Assembly (NCBI RefSeq): GCF_000002865.3
Contig: NW_001865075.1
Span: forward strand, 107,611 to 166,329
Length of the DNA: 58,719 nt
Direction of reading: 5' to 3'
From: Monosiga brevicollis MX1
Taxonomy: Eukaryota > Opisthokonta > Choanoflagellata > Craspedida > Salpingoecidae
In this document: positions 11,961 to 24,400 of the stretch, in pieces
How the letters are laid out: every line of letters begins with the position of its first letter
Position numbering within the stretch: the stretch's first letter is position 1
The notes under the pieces: generated by a model
What the model saw: the letters and a program-made list of their open reading frames with translations, nothing else
What the model was told of the DNA's origin: nothing
Databases searched by the model: none
Translations under genes and position numbers: made by a program

Positions 11961-14564
11961 ATGACCGAGTATGCCCAAGTGCAGTTTGACAACCTACGCT
12001 TAAACGCTTCCGCTGACAAGGGATCCACCGCTCGCTATGGCGCCATTGTGGAGACCGTTCGCGGCCTGATTCCCGAATCGCGCGTCGTATGTACTTTCAA
12101 TATCCCACACCGGCACTGCAAACAACCCGAGCTTTGCCCACCGCTCTGCGAACCATCATTCACGACCGTTCTTGTCTCGCAGTGCAAGTTGTTCTGCAAG
12201 GGCAGCAAATGCAAGCACTGCGACTACCATGCCCACGCCCACAACCCTCTCAACGCCTTTCGAGGCGTCAACTCCACCTGGTATCTCTTGCGCCTGGCCT
12301 CTAGCCCTCTACTCTTCTGCCGTCGGCTGATGTCCTCGCAACAATGTCTAAAGCACGACCATCGCATTGAATCCATAGGGTCACCGAGAATCTTCTGGCC
12401 ATGTCGCGCCCGCTGCAGGGGGCCATTGACGCATATCACTTGCCCAAAAAGTTTGCCGAGTAAGCGCACGCGCACGTAAATATGACTATCCGTCTTCTCT
12501 GTCCGTCTTGTCGGCATATCTTATCTGCCAATCCATGCCAGTGTCAGTGTCGGTGATCCGCTCCTTGAGGGGGTGTTCAGCAAACACCTCTGTGTATCCA
12601 CACCTCACTGCCCTTTTGGTGCATGATAGGGCTGGCATCACCATGGTTTTGAATCTACAGGAACCCTTTGAACATTCACACTGTGGCGCGGGGGTCAACC
12701 GCCATGGCTTCAGCTACAGCTTTGAGTCTTTCCAACAGCAAGGCGGTACGTGGCGCCACATTGCGCGCCAGTTGGGCCTCAAAAGCCCTCACCCTAAAGC
12801 ATGTCTGAATCAATCTCCCTCCGCTTCGTCTTGCAGTTACCGTCTGCAACTGTGCTTGGGTCGATTTCGGCTCGCCTCCCATGGAACGGGCCCTCGATAT
12901 CGTCAAGGTCGGCTCTTTAAAGTGCCTACTTAACCTCACTTTCACCCGCGTTTGCCCTGGCCCAACCATCCCATCTACGCTCATCAACGCTTGCTCCGGT
13001 CTCGGCTTTTGGCAGATTATGGCATCAGTCATCCAGGAGGGTGGCAAGATTGCAGTGCACTGCCATGCTGGCCGAGGCCGCACGGGCTTGATCATTGCTG
13101 CCTATCTCATTTTCCACAACGGTCAGCCCACACTACCAAGCATCATTTGATGCCTTTGGCGTTGCCATTTTGACCGGTCCCAACCGTGGACCCGCTTTGC
13201 CATAGACTACACCGCTGCCAAAGCAATTCGCCTTGTTCGCTCTCAGAGACCCAAGACCATTCAGACCCGCAAGTGAGCATAGGCGACCTTCATATGCTGC
13301 ATTGGCCCGGCTTGCCAAGCGCTCGACTTGATCCACCCTGTCACCGCTTGAGTCACCTTGCACCTGCTCTCGCGCGATAGCCAAGTCAAGTTTCTTGAAG
13401 AATTTGACATGTATCTCCATCCTCGCCGCGCTGTTTATCACCACGTGCCGGATGAAACGGAGCAACTCACGCTGCGCGAGGCTTTGGAACGCGAGCGCAC
13501 TTGGCTCGTGGGGCAAAACGTGGATATTTACCGCTATCGCAGCTTGGTGCGTTGCCCTTGCCTTCTCCTTCGTCCGTTGTCTCGCTCGTCAAGATTCCCC
13601 GCTCCGCCTGACAATATGTGCAACAGATGGTAGACAAGGTTTGCACACTACTTCAGCAACATGCTTTGGTCAAGCCACAGGATGTTTGTGACGCTCTCAT
13701 GCTCACACCTCGACATGGAAATGAGGGCTTGAACGAAGTGTTGGCAGACATGACGTAAGTTTTGGTCACTGATTGACCTTGGTTGGCTTCCAAATTCCCA
13801 CTCAAACAGCCCCCGTCTTGTACTAGATCAAAGGTCAACAAACACGAGTGGGATGAATTGGAGCAATTTGATGCTCTTGCTCTCGCCGCCTTGCTGCTCG
13901 GCTGGCTGCGCCAACTTCGCGAGCCCGCCATGACTCCGCTTGAAGTGCAAAGCGTTGTGCGTGGCGAGCCCTTGGACCCAGGTCAGAGAACCACCCATCG
14001 AGCTTTTGCCCTCCCGATTGCTAGGCGACAAGGGTCAGCCGACACACTCATTTTTATTTGGTTGTGATAGCCGTACTGGAGCTCCTGGTCTGCTTTAAAC
14101 CTCTACTCTCGCAGGTACGATGGTTGGCCAACAAGACTCGACCTCACTTGCCTGCCCAAACCCTGCGCGCTTTCTGATTGCGTGGCCTGGTATTTTGTTG
14201 CAACAGCTTCGTGCCAGTGGTAGCCAAGAAGAGGACTTGCTTGCTGCCACGACCATGTTGGCGTTTGCATTGATTCGGGTCAGTATGCACTCCTTTTTGG
14301 CATTGCCGGGGCGTCAACCATTGAGTGTCACTAGCTTGACCGTACCTTCCTATGGTTTTGCAGCCGGATGGCCACCAGGCACCACCTCCAGCTCCTGCCG
14401 AATTGCAGACAGAGGGCTCGGCATCCCCGCAAGCTGAGGCGAAGCGGACTGAGGGGGAAGATGCAGTTGGTCAACTCGTGACCTGGCTGCTCGATGCTCA
14501 ACCCTGCACCCTTGCCAGCCTACGGCTCGAGCATAAGCCAGAGCAGAGCCAGCCTCAAGTATAA
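11961..14564 (+). CDS. PTPDC1: PTPDC1-like protein phosphatase
   Basis: Dual-specificity-type protein phosphatase related to human PTPDC1, a centrosome and cilium-linked phosphatase. Twelve exons join in phase to 492 aa: 11961-12086, 12183-12280, 12379-12459, 12630-12745, 12837-12907, 13016-13121, 13206-13272, 13381-13546, 13627-13754, 13827-13981, 14115-14278, 14364-14564. Family landmarks: KCKHCDYH, then GVNSTW followed by VTENLLAMSRP; NLQEPFEHSHCG; the general-acid loop WVDFGSPP (Asp about 150); and the catalytic P-loop HCHAGRGRTG (Cys about 180, Arg about 186). The C-terminal helical region WLRQLREP and downstream helices also match PTPDC1. All residues needed for catalysis are present. 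It is shorter than the human protein because the long disordered linker is missing. Confidence 0.92.
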
Positions 14565-14865
14565 GCTCAAATCGTAATTGCAGGACGATCTCAAGTCTAA
14601 AATACGCTCCCCCGCGATTACAGCAAAGGACGGCCTTGTAACAGTCGCACATCCCACGAGTGTGGGCAACAACATTGGAGAGAATAAAAGTCTCATCTTT
14701 TAATTCGAATTTGAAACAGACAAAAGTTATATCTGTCAAGCTGGCTGCGTCACAGGCTTTTCTGTGCGCACAAGGCTGTCCGATTGCGTTCTGACAAAAC
14801 AATCAAGCAAGAACAGACTAGAGTACACTGTGAGGGATTTGTCCAGATCTTGTGCTCAGCAGTGC
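14565..14865. other. Short tail-to-tail gap, nothing recognised
   Basis: About 300 bp between the stop codons of the PTPDC1-like gene and the SECISBP2-like gene. It must hold both 3' untranslated regions. I see no further gene or repeat. Confidence 0.5.
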
Positions 14866-17142
14866 TCATGAACGCTCAGCGTTACTCTCTCGCACTCGTT
14901 GCTCAAGGCGGTGAACTAGCGTGGGGCGAAGCTCCATGAGCTTCCGGTTCAGACCCTCTATGCCATCAAGTGACAACACTGCACACATTGTAACCCGACC
15001 TCGCCGGCTCAGTACGCGGGCCAGCTTTATTCGACTAGGGGACCAACGCCGATCGCACAGGCAACCATCAGTGAATATTTAACGGAAGCAGACGACTGCA
15101 AGCACAAAGTCAGCAGCGCAAACACAAACAACTTGTGTCAGGCCGAGTATCCTCTAACTTTAATGTGAAGAACACAGGTGTGCCCGTCTCCGAGGCAATC
15201 TGTAAAATCTGATGAAGATTATCATCCAGTGCCCCTGCCAATCACGCTCGAAATGAAAAAATGATGAAAGACAACTGCACCACAACTCGACATGCGTGCA
15301 CTGCCCGCACAAACAGACCTGGAACGTTGGTTCGCTGCTGGTCGGGTGCAACCAGAAGCAGCTTGACTTTTCCCAACGCCAACTTGCGATGGCACTCGTT
15401 GGCCCCAAGTACCAAGCGTCTTCGCGCCTTGGCCTGCATTCAAGCAACAGCGTGCGCCTGGTGAATGAGCAGAGTGGTATGGGTGCCCTATGTTTGAGGC
15501 CATGATGCAAAAATTGGGAATGCTCACATTCATCGGATTCTTCTCAACAGCACGATTATAGAACCGCATGCTGTCTTTGAGCAACTGTTTGACGGTCTCA
15601 TCGACCTCGGGGTCTAAAGCATGATCACAATATCTAGTTTGCAGAGGATTGAGAGATGAAAAGAAACCAAACCACAGCGCGATGCGAAGGCACGACAGGC
15701 AACGGCCATGATGTGAACAAACGCGTTTGCAGAGGAGAGCAGACACGCACTCTCGGAAGTTATTACTAAATAGGCGGGGTGCACGGTTAGGAAAGAAGTT
15801 GGACTCAAGGGCAGGCATCGTTCTTGCAGACGTTGGCGATGTGAGCTTCCGTTGAGGTGGCTCTGATTTGCTCTCGTCCAAGGTCAATGAGGTGGACACT
15901 GCGGCCGTTAATGAAGATAAGGCCTCTGGGTCGTCCACACCTTTGACCGTGGATGGTTCAGAGCTGTGCGACTTGCCTTCCCCCTCGGGACTCGGCGATG
16001 ACGGCGGATCGGCTGGTATCTGTGCTCTTGACTCGGGCATAATACTACCGCTTGAAGATGCGCCCGTAACGTTTTCGTCGTGAGCTCGACGGCGGGCCGT
16101 CTGCTCCTCCTTCATGAGTTGGCGCATTTGACTGGGCTTCTTCTCCTTGCGCACGGCACGCTCCTGTGGTGCGTGTCCAATGAGAGCCGTGGATGCCCGT
16201 AGTTGTAGAAGCACGTTCAAACACAGACATACCTTGCCACGACGTCGGGTTGGTGCGGTGGCATCCAGCTGATTGACCCTGGACGCGATTGCAAATGACG
16301 TGAGTTCGCGAAGCGTTGTTTCACAGAGTGTGTGTGTGTGTGTGTGTGTGTTTGGATTGCCCGACGCACCTCGCGCCCAGTGGGCTTTGCTGGTTGGCTG
16401 GATTGCCATTGGCACCGGGACGCTTCTTGCCGCCTGTGATACCTCGCTGAGATGATGTCTTTTTGCCACTCTGCTCGAGCGCTTTGCTGCGCTGCGCCTG
16501 ATCAATGAGCAGACCAAAATCGAGCATAGTCGAAGGGCCCGGTGCTTCAGCATCGTCGGACGCCGAAGTGTCAGACGCATCGAGCCTTGAGAGATGTGAT
16601 GCAGCGGCTGGAGACGGCGTCAGGGCAGCTGAAGCTGCCAAGTTGGCCCGCTCTTTGGCCCGTTGTTTGGCCCCCTCCAATTTTGCCGCCTTCTTGCGTC
16701 GACGATTTGCCTTGATCGCTGCAGGCACAGCATGAGCTAGGTCTGACACAGACAGACATAGAACAAGGCGACATCGCAGCAGCACGTACCAGAGGCAGTT
16801 TTGGGCGCATCCTCTGCGCGTGGCTGGCGGCCTGGACGCCCTGGAGGACGCTTGGCATGCTCATCTCGTTTCACCCTTGCTGGCTGTTGGAGAACCTTTG
16901 ACCAGGAGAGGCCTGATGCCAGTCGGGGCTCGCCTGCTTCTGGAGCCGGCTTGATCCCCCGCGACGGCTGAGGTTGAGGTACTGCTTCATGCCGCTGCGA
17001 CCAGTGCAAGCATTGTCGACCCAAATCAGATGCGCCCTCTCGACATGCATTCAACACCAAGACAGCCAGCCAGTCAACCCGCTCCACACACGCCACAGAC
17101 CTGCAAGATCCGCCGCGGCTGCGCCCAGCCTTGCGTGGCCAT
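14866..17142 (-). CDS. SECISBP2: SECIS-binding protein 2 homologue
   Basis: Binds SECIS elements in selenoprotein mRNAs and helps recode UGA as selenocysteine. Nine exons join in phase to 514 aa: 17101-17142, 16790-16994, 16370-16742, 16233-16278, 15723-16163, 15528-15605, 15319-15433, 15159-15234, 14866-15034. The Sec-incorporation domain motif appears as LDATAPTRRRGK then KEKKPSQMRQLMKEE. The L7Ae-type RNA-binding domain (about 355-490) has CKRVDETVKQLLKDSMRF, ARRRLVLGANE, ALDDNLHQIL, TPVFFTLNR and a final SLDGIEGLNRKLMEL. These match human SBP2 in order. The last exon lies downstream of any long open frame and was found by homology. A further short intron inside exon 15723-16163 (about 15743-15830) is possible. 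Intron 16371-16277 holds a (GT)n run. Confidence 0.88.
16328..16350. repeat. (GT)n microsatellite in a SECISBP2 intron
   Basis: About eleven GT units on the plus strand, lying inside the third intron of the SECISBP2-like gene, close to the 5' splice site. Confidence 0.9.
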
Positions 17143-17234
17143 GATGGCTCTCTCGTTTCGTTCTCTTCTTGATGACAATGAATGGTATGCAGACAATTTC
17201 TTGTCTTGTGTCTTGATTTTTCGTGTTTTTTTTT

Positions 17235-17271
<37 letters not shown>

Positions 17272-17834
17272 CTTCTCTGTCCGTCGTTCCTCCTTTTTCT
17301 CCTTCTGCTCCTGCTTCTTGTTCTTCTTGTTCTTTTTCGGATCCAATCACAATACGAAGATGATAATATTATGGGCGAATTTCCTCCTTTGGGTGCTGCA
17401 ATGGGCTGACGCGACAGTTGGAGAGAAAAAAAGATATCCTGATATCCTCAAGAGGAGATGATGTTTACACATGACCTCACAATACTTCAAATTGTACAGC
17501 AAGCTGTGACTTTCGCTCGCGCTGAATTTCGTTTGTTGGAGGGGTCGCGTCACGGCTCCTATGCATCAACTAGGTATTTTCGATTCACAATGATTATCAT
17601 CCTCTCAGGGCCAGATAAGAAGAACGAGCAGGCAGCCGATTGTGTGTTTCACGCCAAGGAGGCCATCGACACTCTGACGTCTTTCGGAACTCGCGCTGCG
17701 CAATTCCGCAATCGCGCACGGTCCATACTCATATCACAGGCATTCTATACACGGAACAAGAAGGTCTGCCAAGGGCACACATATTCTAACGCGGGCCTTT
17801 GATTCGGGGGATCTGGGTATCAACGAAGGCGCTT
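17143..17834. other. Upstream region of SECISBP2 with a T35 tract, no gene seen
   Basis: This 692-bp stretch lies between the SECISBP2 start and the trehalase stop, both minus-strand. It contains a 35-base poly-T run at 17237-17271 and a further T9 run just before it. About 50 bp upstream of the SECISBP2 ATG is GCAGACAATT, which is a half-copy of the shared motif described at 42950. No coding sequence is recognised. Confidence 0.5.
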
Positions 17835-20794
17835 TCAAAGCGGGCCGGCACAAGCAGCATCAAAATTCGATCGCAAGCGATGCGCGAGCACCAGCATCAC
17901 ACCGTTGGTCCAGCCAAACCCTGCGTGTGTTGACACAAAATGAAGGTGATACAGCTACAGTGGTTTGTCCAGCCGACCGCGGGCGGACAAGGTGCTGGAT
18001 AATGGTGCAACAACGCACCTGCTTGAGGAACATATTCACCGCCAGATCCTGATTGTCCTGGATGGAAGGCATTGTACTTTTCGAACATGGCAGTCGAGGA
18101 GACCCAACCTTGATAATTGGAGCGCAGCCATCGACAGGCTAGCGTGGTGGCCAGCGACTTTGCAAAAGGCGTATTTACCCGATCCAGTCCTTCAATCAGC
18201 ATGAGCTGCACAGGCGCCCACGCTGATGGAGAATCCCACTGCTCAGGCAAAAACATCAGCTGTGAGGCGGGGAAAACGTCAGATGGACGGCAAGCACGAT
18301 GGTGTCGGACGTGACCAACCTGCTGCGATGTGTTCAAGGGCGTAGTGACGACACCCCCGATTTCAACCAGCGAGCTTGCCAGCGCGGTGGCTGATGCGTT
18401 CAGGATCGTCTATGCGTGTTGTCCAAACGGCAATTCAAGAGTGGGTTTGGGCAGCCAAAGGCTTGGTGGTGCGAGCCTGCCAGATGGCTACCAGAAGAGC
18501 AGCACGCAAATACTCGAGGGCATACTCGAGGGCATACGAGCAAACGCACCGTGTTGCCGGTGATGTTAGCCCACAGAGGAATAAAGGCGGCAGCTGAGAG
18601 TCGATCGGAAATTTGAGTGCCCTTTGGCAACAACAAATCATGCCAGCAGCCACACGTGGCGTTGTACATGGTATCCATCATGCCCGCAGCCCGTGCGTCA
18701 GCTGCCGATCGATACACGGAAGCATTTGTCCAGCCCACTACCAAACGGTGGTGCAATTACCAGAGGGTCGGTGTCCGACGTCAATACATAACCTGGACAC
18801 AACGGACGGGAAGAAAAACACAGGGCGCGGCTGCAACCTACCGCGATCAGCAATGGTGGCCAGGTGCCGATCCACGATGACCATGATGGCGTTGAGGTCG
18901 GCCGGCACGACGTGACTCGTACGAATGGTTTCCATGCGCATCGGGTCGGCAAACCACCGAGACGAAAAGTCCCAGCCTGCAACAAACAACATGGTCATGC
19001 AACAACGGCGGTCCAAAGCAGGGGGTTGAACAAGACGCGATTCGCCATGTTATCTGCAGCTACAATCAGCCACAATGGGGACACGAACCGGTCTCAGCGC
19101 CTGTGGCAACGTCGCGGTAAAGTTGTTCGCGGGTCGCCTTGTCAGATGCGTTCTGAGCGAGATTGACGTCCTCAAGGTAAGATTCGGGACGCGGCAGGGT
19201 GGTGTTGGCAAAATAGCGGGTCAGAAAATGGGTTTGGCCGCTGGCGCCCGATACTGAAACTGTGTGACTGTAGTTGGAGCAAGCCGCCACTGTGGACAAG
19301 GTTGAGCAGGCCGGCAGGGTCCAAAAATCTCGTTCCATCGCAAGCAAAGGTGCGGCAAGACGCAAAAAATCGGTGTCGGGATTCGCTTCATCCAGAAGCA
19401 TGACCATGGGGGTGAGCAGCGGGGGCTGGCTTCGTGTATGATAGTACACTCGCATGCCGTTGGGGACAAAGCCAAATTGCTGAAGGACAGTCAAGAAATT
19501 GCGCACGACATTCTGAGCGCTCTGATACATGCCCGAGAGGACAAGGCCACGGAGAATAAAGTAGGTGTCCCAGTAGTATTGCTCACGAAAGCGGCCACCG
19601 GGCACGATAAAGGGGTAGGGCAATGCTAAGAGCGTGTGTCGTTCCTGAGTAGCATTGATGCTGGGGTCTGTCTTGCGGCCCAGCTTGTTCCAGATGGCAT
19701 GGACGCCTGACGCCCAGTTGGCAAGTCTAAAATACGTCATGGAGTGGGGTGCAAAGGTTCAATCAACGAAACGGCTCAGGAAAAAGGTGATGGGTGAGCA
19801 GACCGGAGGATTGTCAAACGGCAGGACTGACTTGGCGTCTCTAATCTGGCCATAAAACGGCAATGTTTCCGGCCAGTCGGCAGGCGAATGTGGCAAGAGG
19901 TCGATGCCTGCTTGGTCAAAGTTGTCGTCAACAAACTGCTTCAACTCGGCCATGGAATAACCTGGGAGGGTAGCATGCACATCAGCAGACGACGGATGGG
20001 GCCTCGTGCAACCTGAGGCTGGCGGGCGCACGCACCGTCGCCAAGTTCTTGAAAGGCCTTGAGGACGTCTTCTGGACTACACCACCCAATCAAAGCAATA
20101 TGAACGCGGGCTAGTTTGGGCTGCTCAAAGCCTGAACACACCAGGGCAAGCCGGTAAGGATTGCGGGCCAAACGATCAAGGGTGACATACTCGCGCAGCA
20201 AAGGTCGGTCAACAAAGGTCTTGCTGTCGTTGTAGAGCCCATTCATTTGAACAGCATTGAGCAAGGGACCCTGACAAAAGACTGTGCATGCGCGACCATA
20301 TCTAAATAGCGTCAAAGCTCGAATCCCAGCGGGCAGAGAGAGCGAGTGGTCAGCAAGGTCCAAGCCCAATAAAGTGTCGGTCCTCCATGAGGAGGGGGCT
20401 TGCTCGTCAGAGGGATACGCACGGGTTGCCCTGGTGGTCACGATGGCGACGCCAATGGTCGCGGTTGGGCACAACGATGGCCACGACCAGAGCTAGCATG
20501 CTGATGAATATCAGGCCCGTTGTGACCGGGTTGGCCTTGACCAACAGGACAAACTATTGATCCGGTCCGGTCCGGTCCCGCAGCCAATGAGGTCGATGAT
20601 GAGCAAGGCAAACAAACCGCAACCGTGAGGGCCTGATCCACTCGAGACACCAAAACACGCACCCGTTTCAGCAATGACTGTCGATGGCGCAGCTGGTGCA
20701 GATGGGTCTCGTGCACGGCATCCTCAACCTCCTCCGCATCCTGCTGGATCAGCGCCCGCGCCTCAACCCGGCGTTCCTCCGCCTCGGTGGCCAT
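17835..20794 (-). CDS. TREH: Membrane-anchored trehalase (GH37)
   Basis: Hydrolyses trehalose to two glucoses. Eleven exons join in phase to 640 aa: 20663-20794, 20423-20553, 20191-20301, 20036-20076, 19832-19961, 19089-19726, 18842-18976, 18550-18737, 18320-18409, 18019-18259, 17835-17920. A charged cytoplasmic head of about 44 aa is followed by one hydrophobic segment (45-72, LIFISMLALVVAIVV), so it looks like a type II membrane protein with the enzyme outside or in the lumen; animal trehalase is instead held by a C-terminal anchor. Family landmarks: VFCQGPLLNAVQ, DSKTFVDRPL, signature 1 PGGRFREQYYWDTY (about 224), GWDFSSRW, signature 2 QWDSPSAWAP (about 539), GSGGEY and FGWTNGV. No C-terminal tail is seen. 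A CA repeat ends three bases before the ATG. Confidence 0.93.

Positions 20795-20796
<2 letters not shown>

Positions 20797-20859
<63 letters not shown>
20797..20859. repeat. (TG)n microsatellite directly before the trehalase start codon
   Basis: About 31 TG units on the plus strand, read as (CA)n on the trehalase sense strand. Only two or three bases separate it from the trehalase ATG at 20794, so it lies in the 5' leader or core promoter. Confidence 0.95.
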
Positions 20860-20862
<3 letters not shown>

Positions 20863-21126
20863 TGATGTAAACTATTGCGCATGTTAAGCAATCTGCCTTC
20901 TCTTTCTCTCTGTTTTTTTTTTTTGTGTGTTTCCTCTGTCTCTGTCTCTGTCTCTCTCTCCGCGCCCTCCCTTCTCATGCTTTCTGACTCACTGTGCTCT
21001 AGTGTGGGCCTTGTAGTCATGCCATCAGCCTTCGGTGCTTCTGGCTTAATTGGGAAATCATCCTTTTTGGGGGGTTGTTGACCAACACATCAAAAACGAA
21101 CATCAAAACCGACTGCAAACATTTTC
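20860..21126. other. Gap between trehalase and Ku80, nothing recognised
   Basis: A minus-strand head-to-tail gap of about 270 bp with pyrimidine-rich runs (TCTCTGTCTC type) near 20900-20960. It must hold the Ku80 3' end and the trehalase promoter. No gene is seen. Confidence 0.5.
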
Positions 21127-21378
21127 TTAGAGGTCATCGAGATCGTCCTCATCGGCGTTGTCGTCCTCTGGTGGGGCGTCGTCCATGGCCTCGTGACTCG
21201 GCTCGGGTTGAGATAAGAAGGACGAGGCCTGATCTTGGCTAACTCCGCCCGTGTTGGTCTCTTCCACAGTAATCAAACCAAGGTTGTGCTGCAAGAGCGC
21301 CGTGGTAAAGTGTTGCGCCTTACCAGTCTCGCACTGTGAATCCAGCCGATCTTTGAGCTCCATCACTACATTCCAGCG

Positions 21379-21414
<36 letters not shown>

Positions 21415-24400
21415 AGCACAGCGCCATCAGCGGCCAGCGCGTGACATCAGCCAAAGCCCATAGGCCGATGGTGCCCACCACGTACAAAAGGCATTGTAGA
21501 CGGTGGCATCGTGATCCTTGCTGGCTCGGCGCATGGCCTCGACCATGGCCACAAATTTGCTCAAATCTCCATCCATGTAGAGATCGACAAATCGGAAGAT
21601 CTGATCGGCCAGCTGGCTTGATACAGCTTCGAGGTTGGCAAAATTCTGCAAGCAGACGTACCTCGTTGAGCATACACGATAGGGCCACAGAATATAGAGA
21701 GGAGATAAAACACAAGCCTCGGCAAAAAGCACGGGATGCTCTTTGAGCAGAGAGCACAGACCTGGCTCTGCAACAACTCTTCATAGTCCTCCACGGGCCG
21801 CGATGAGCCCACTTGCGTCACACCCGCCAGGATATTGGCCTACAAAAAACCACGTCATGAGCTTTCAAGCTATGTTGCATGCGCCAAAGACGCCGTGTAC
21901 ACACCGCGGCGTTGGTGTCGAGCATCTTCGCATCCTTGACGGCACTGCCATCGTCATCGCCAAATAAATCGTTGGCATTCCGTTTGCCGGATGTTTTGAC
22001 CTCCTAACATAAGATATGGCCGTCAGCATGCTCATGGAGCAACCCCAAGCGCTGGACAAAGGACTCATGAGACAGTCACTTACATTGATCTTGAGCGGGA
22101 AGAGCTGGGTCAGCTTGGGAGTCATAGCCGCCATCTTTTTTGCCAGATATGGGTGTGGTTCAATGAATCTAGCCAAGCGCCAAAGTTGAGGCTCAGCAAG
22201 TAGAGTAAACACCCAGGACCCTGGTCCAACAAGGGTTGTCCCAGCAGCATTCATGAAACTCACTTGACAATTTCTGGGTCAATCGCAGGAAGCTGATCAC
22301 CAGGGTGCAGCACTCGGTGGGGCACGGCCAAGTTGTACATCTGGATGGCAGGATTGAAGGTGTCCTCCGGCTCGAGTGCCTCAACTGGATCCCCATCCTC
22401 ATCCTAGCGGCCCAGTGGATCGGAGCAGCAAACCAAGAGCCAGGCCCAGCAGGAGTGAGCAGATGATACGTGGGCCTTGATGATGCAGAGGGTAGATGGC
22501 GTCTGATCATCCTGACCATCCACGCCCACATCGAACAGTCCCAGTATGCATTTTCGGCCGACGTACCGGCACATTCATCAAGTCTAGAGCTGAGACAAAT
22601 GCGTCCATGGCGGCTTGAGGTGTGTCGGGCAGGTCGTTGGGGTTCGAGGCCCCAGTGGACGCTGTGGCAGGCGTGGCCTGCTCCTGGCAATGAAGTTCAT
22701 TTATCAGCGACTTGAGCGAGGGGAAGCCGAAATGGCGGGCGTCTTCTTGAAATGGCAAGAGGACAAAGTGCAGGGCGCGTTGGCGTCGGCTCTTGCCATC
22801 CAAGACGGCTGATGCGCCTACAGAGCTTCCGAGGCTGCTGCCAGTGGCTGGCCCATGCCCATCAGAACCCTCATGCTGGTCCTCTCCATCCTCCTCCTCC
22901 TCCTCCTCATCTTCATCTTCATCCGCCACCAACTGACGCTACAGTCCATACGATTCCTTACGGTAAGCATCAACCAAATCGCGCATCGCCAAAGCACCGG
23001 TGCAAGCGCATGTCTCTGAGCAATGCACAAACGGGAAAGAGCATGCCCAGCTTTGGGCTTGAACGCTTGTTGTAAACATAGGCGACAATGGCCACAACGC
23101 GACGTTTCTCCATGCCAGCCACAAGGGCTGCAAGATTCGAGGGCGAGGGGCAGTTGGTGGTGATGAGCACGGCTCTAGGCATGTGCAGGAGGTCGCGGGG
23201 CGTGGGGACAAACCATCAAGAGCAATGGCCACGGCTGGCTCGCTGCCAGGTTTGGGAATGAAAAGTTTGACGGAATCTCCCATGTAAACATGGCGAGGAA
23301 TCTGCCATGCCAAGCAACAAGGTCAGATGTGAAACACAGGGAAGGTCACAGAAGCCACCCACCCACCACCACAACAGCAGCAACAACAACATCACCACAC
23401 ATCAACACATAAGAAAAACAAAGTCAACAATGAACACACTCTTCGAGGGGAAGGGTGTGTACTGTTAGTGGAGCTTACACTGGCGGCAGGGGCAAAGTAG
23501 AGCGTGGTAAGCTGTTTTTCCATTTCCACCTTGTATTCGGGGTTGGACTCGGCCTCTTCAGGCCATGGAATTAACGTGGAACCGTAGCGATACGCGCGCT
23601 GCCGATCGTCCTTTTGGATCTAGCTCCAGGCGGTCGGTGGCACCATCCCACAAATCGGTGAGCCTGTGCTGCTGATAGTGCATGTGTGCGTGCATTTTGC
23701 GAGGGCTCACGGCCATTCTGGGGCGCGAACCTCGGTTGCCATTTCGTCATCCAGGTGATAGGTAACTTCACGTTGGACCTTGCCGCTGTCACCGTCGCTT
23801 GGGTCCTAATGGCAAGAGTGCAGATCCCAAATTTGGACGTGAGCGTTGTGCAGTCACAGCCTGCGAGAAACCTGCGAGAAACGTCGAGCCGTACAATCTC
23901 CACTTGATTGGAGAGCTTTTTAAATGTGCTGACGGTCGCTCGCTTGACGATATCATAGCCCGAAACGGGAATCTATGAGGACTCGCAAACAAGAGTAGCG
24001 TTAGCATGCGGCTCACGTTTGCCAGCTGGAGCAATACACAAAATAGATGCGTGCGTGAAACGCACCTCGACATTGGCAACACGCAGATTGACATTGAAGG
24101 CTGCGGGCTTGACGACACGCTTGCGAAAGAGTTTGAGCATGTCGCTAATTTCTCCAAAGTTATAAAGCTGGACGAGAGGCATGGTCACAGCGCCACAAGT
24201 GAGCTGCCGGTGGCGCGTGGAGAGGTGGAGCGAGCCGACGCAAGGCGGCTCGGGCCAACCTGGGCTCCCAAGCGTGAACCAAAGTCTTGAAGCGTTGTCT
24301 GTGGTCAGAGGCAGAATAGATGAGTTCTCAGGACAGGAGCGCTGAACCACTCAGAGGGCTCTGTTTTGCTAGAGCTAGCATCTCCCGAGACATACGTGGG

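Noticed and set aside
17074-17346. Lys-rich minus-strand frame covering the T35 tract
   Set aside because: The poly-Lys comes from the homopolymer. Only its last 14 codons (17101-17142) are used, as the first SECISBP2 exon.
20763-21020. Minus-strand open frame rich in His-Thr and Glu
   Set aside because: It reads the CA repeat and pyrimidine runs; the trehalase start lies in another frame with full homology.
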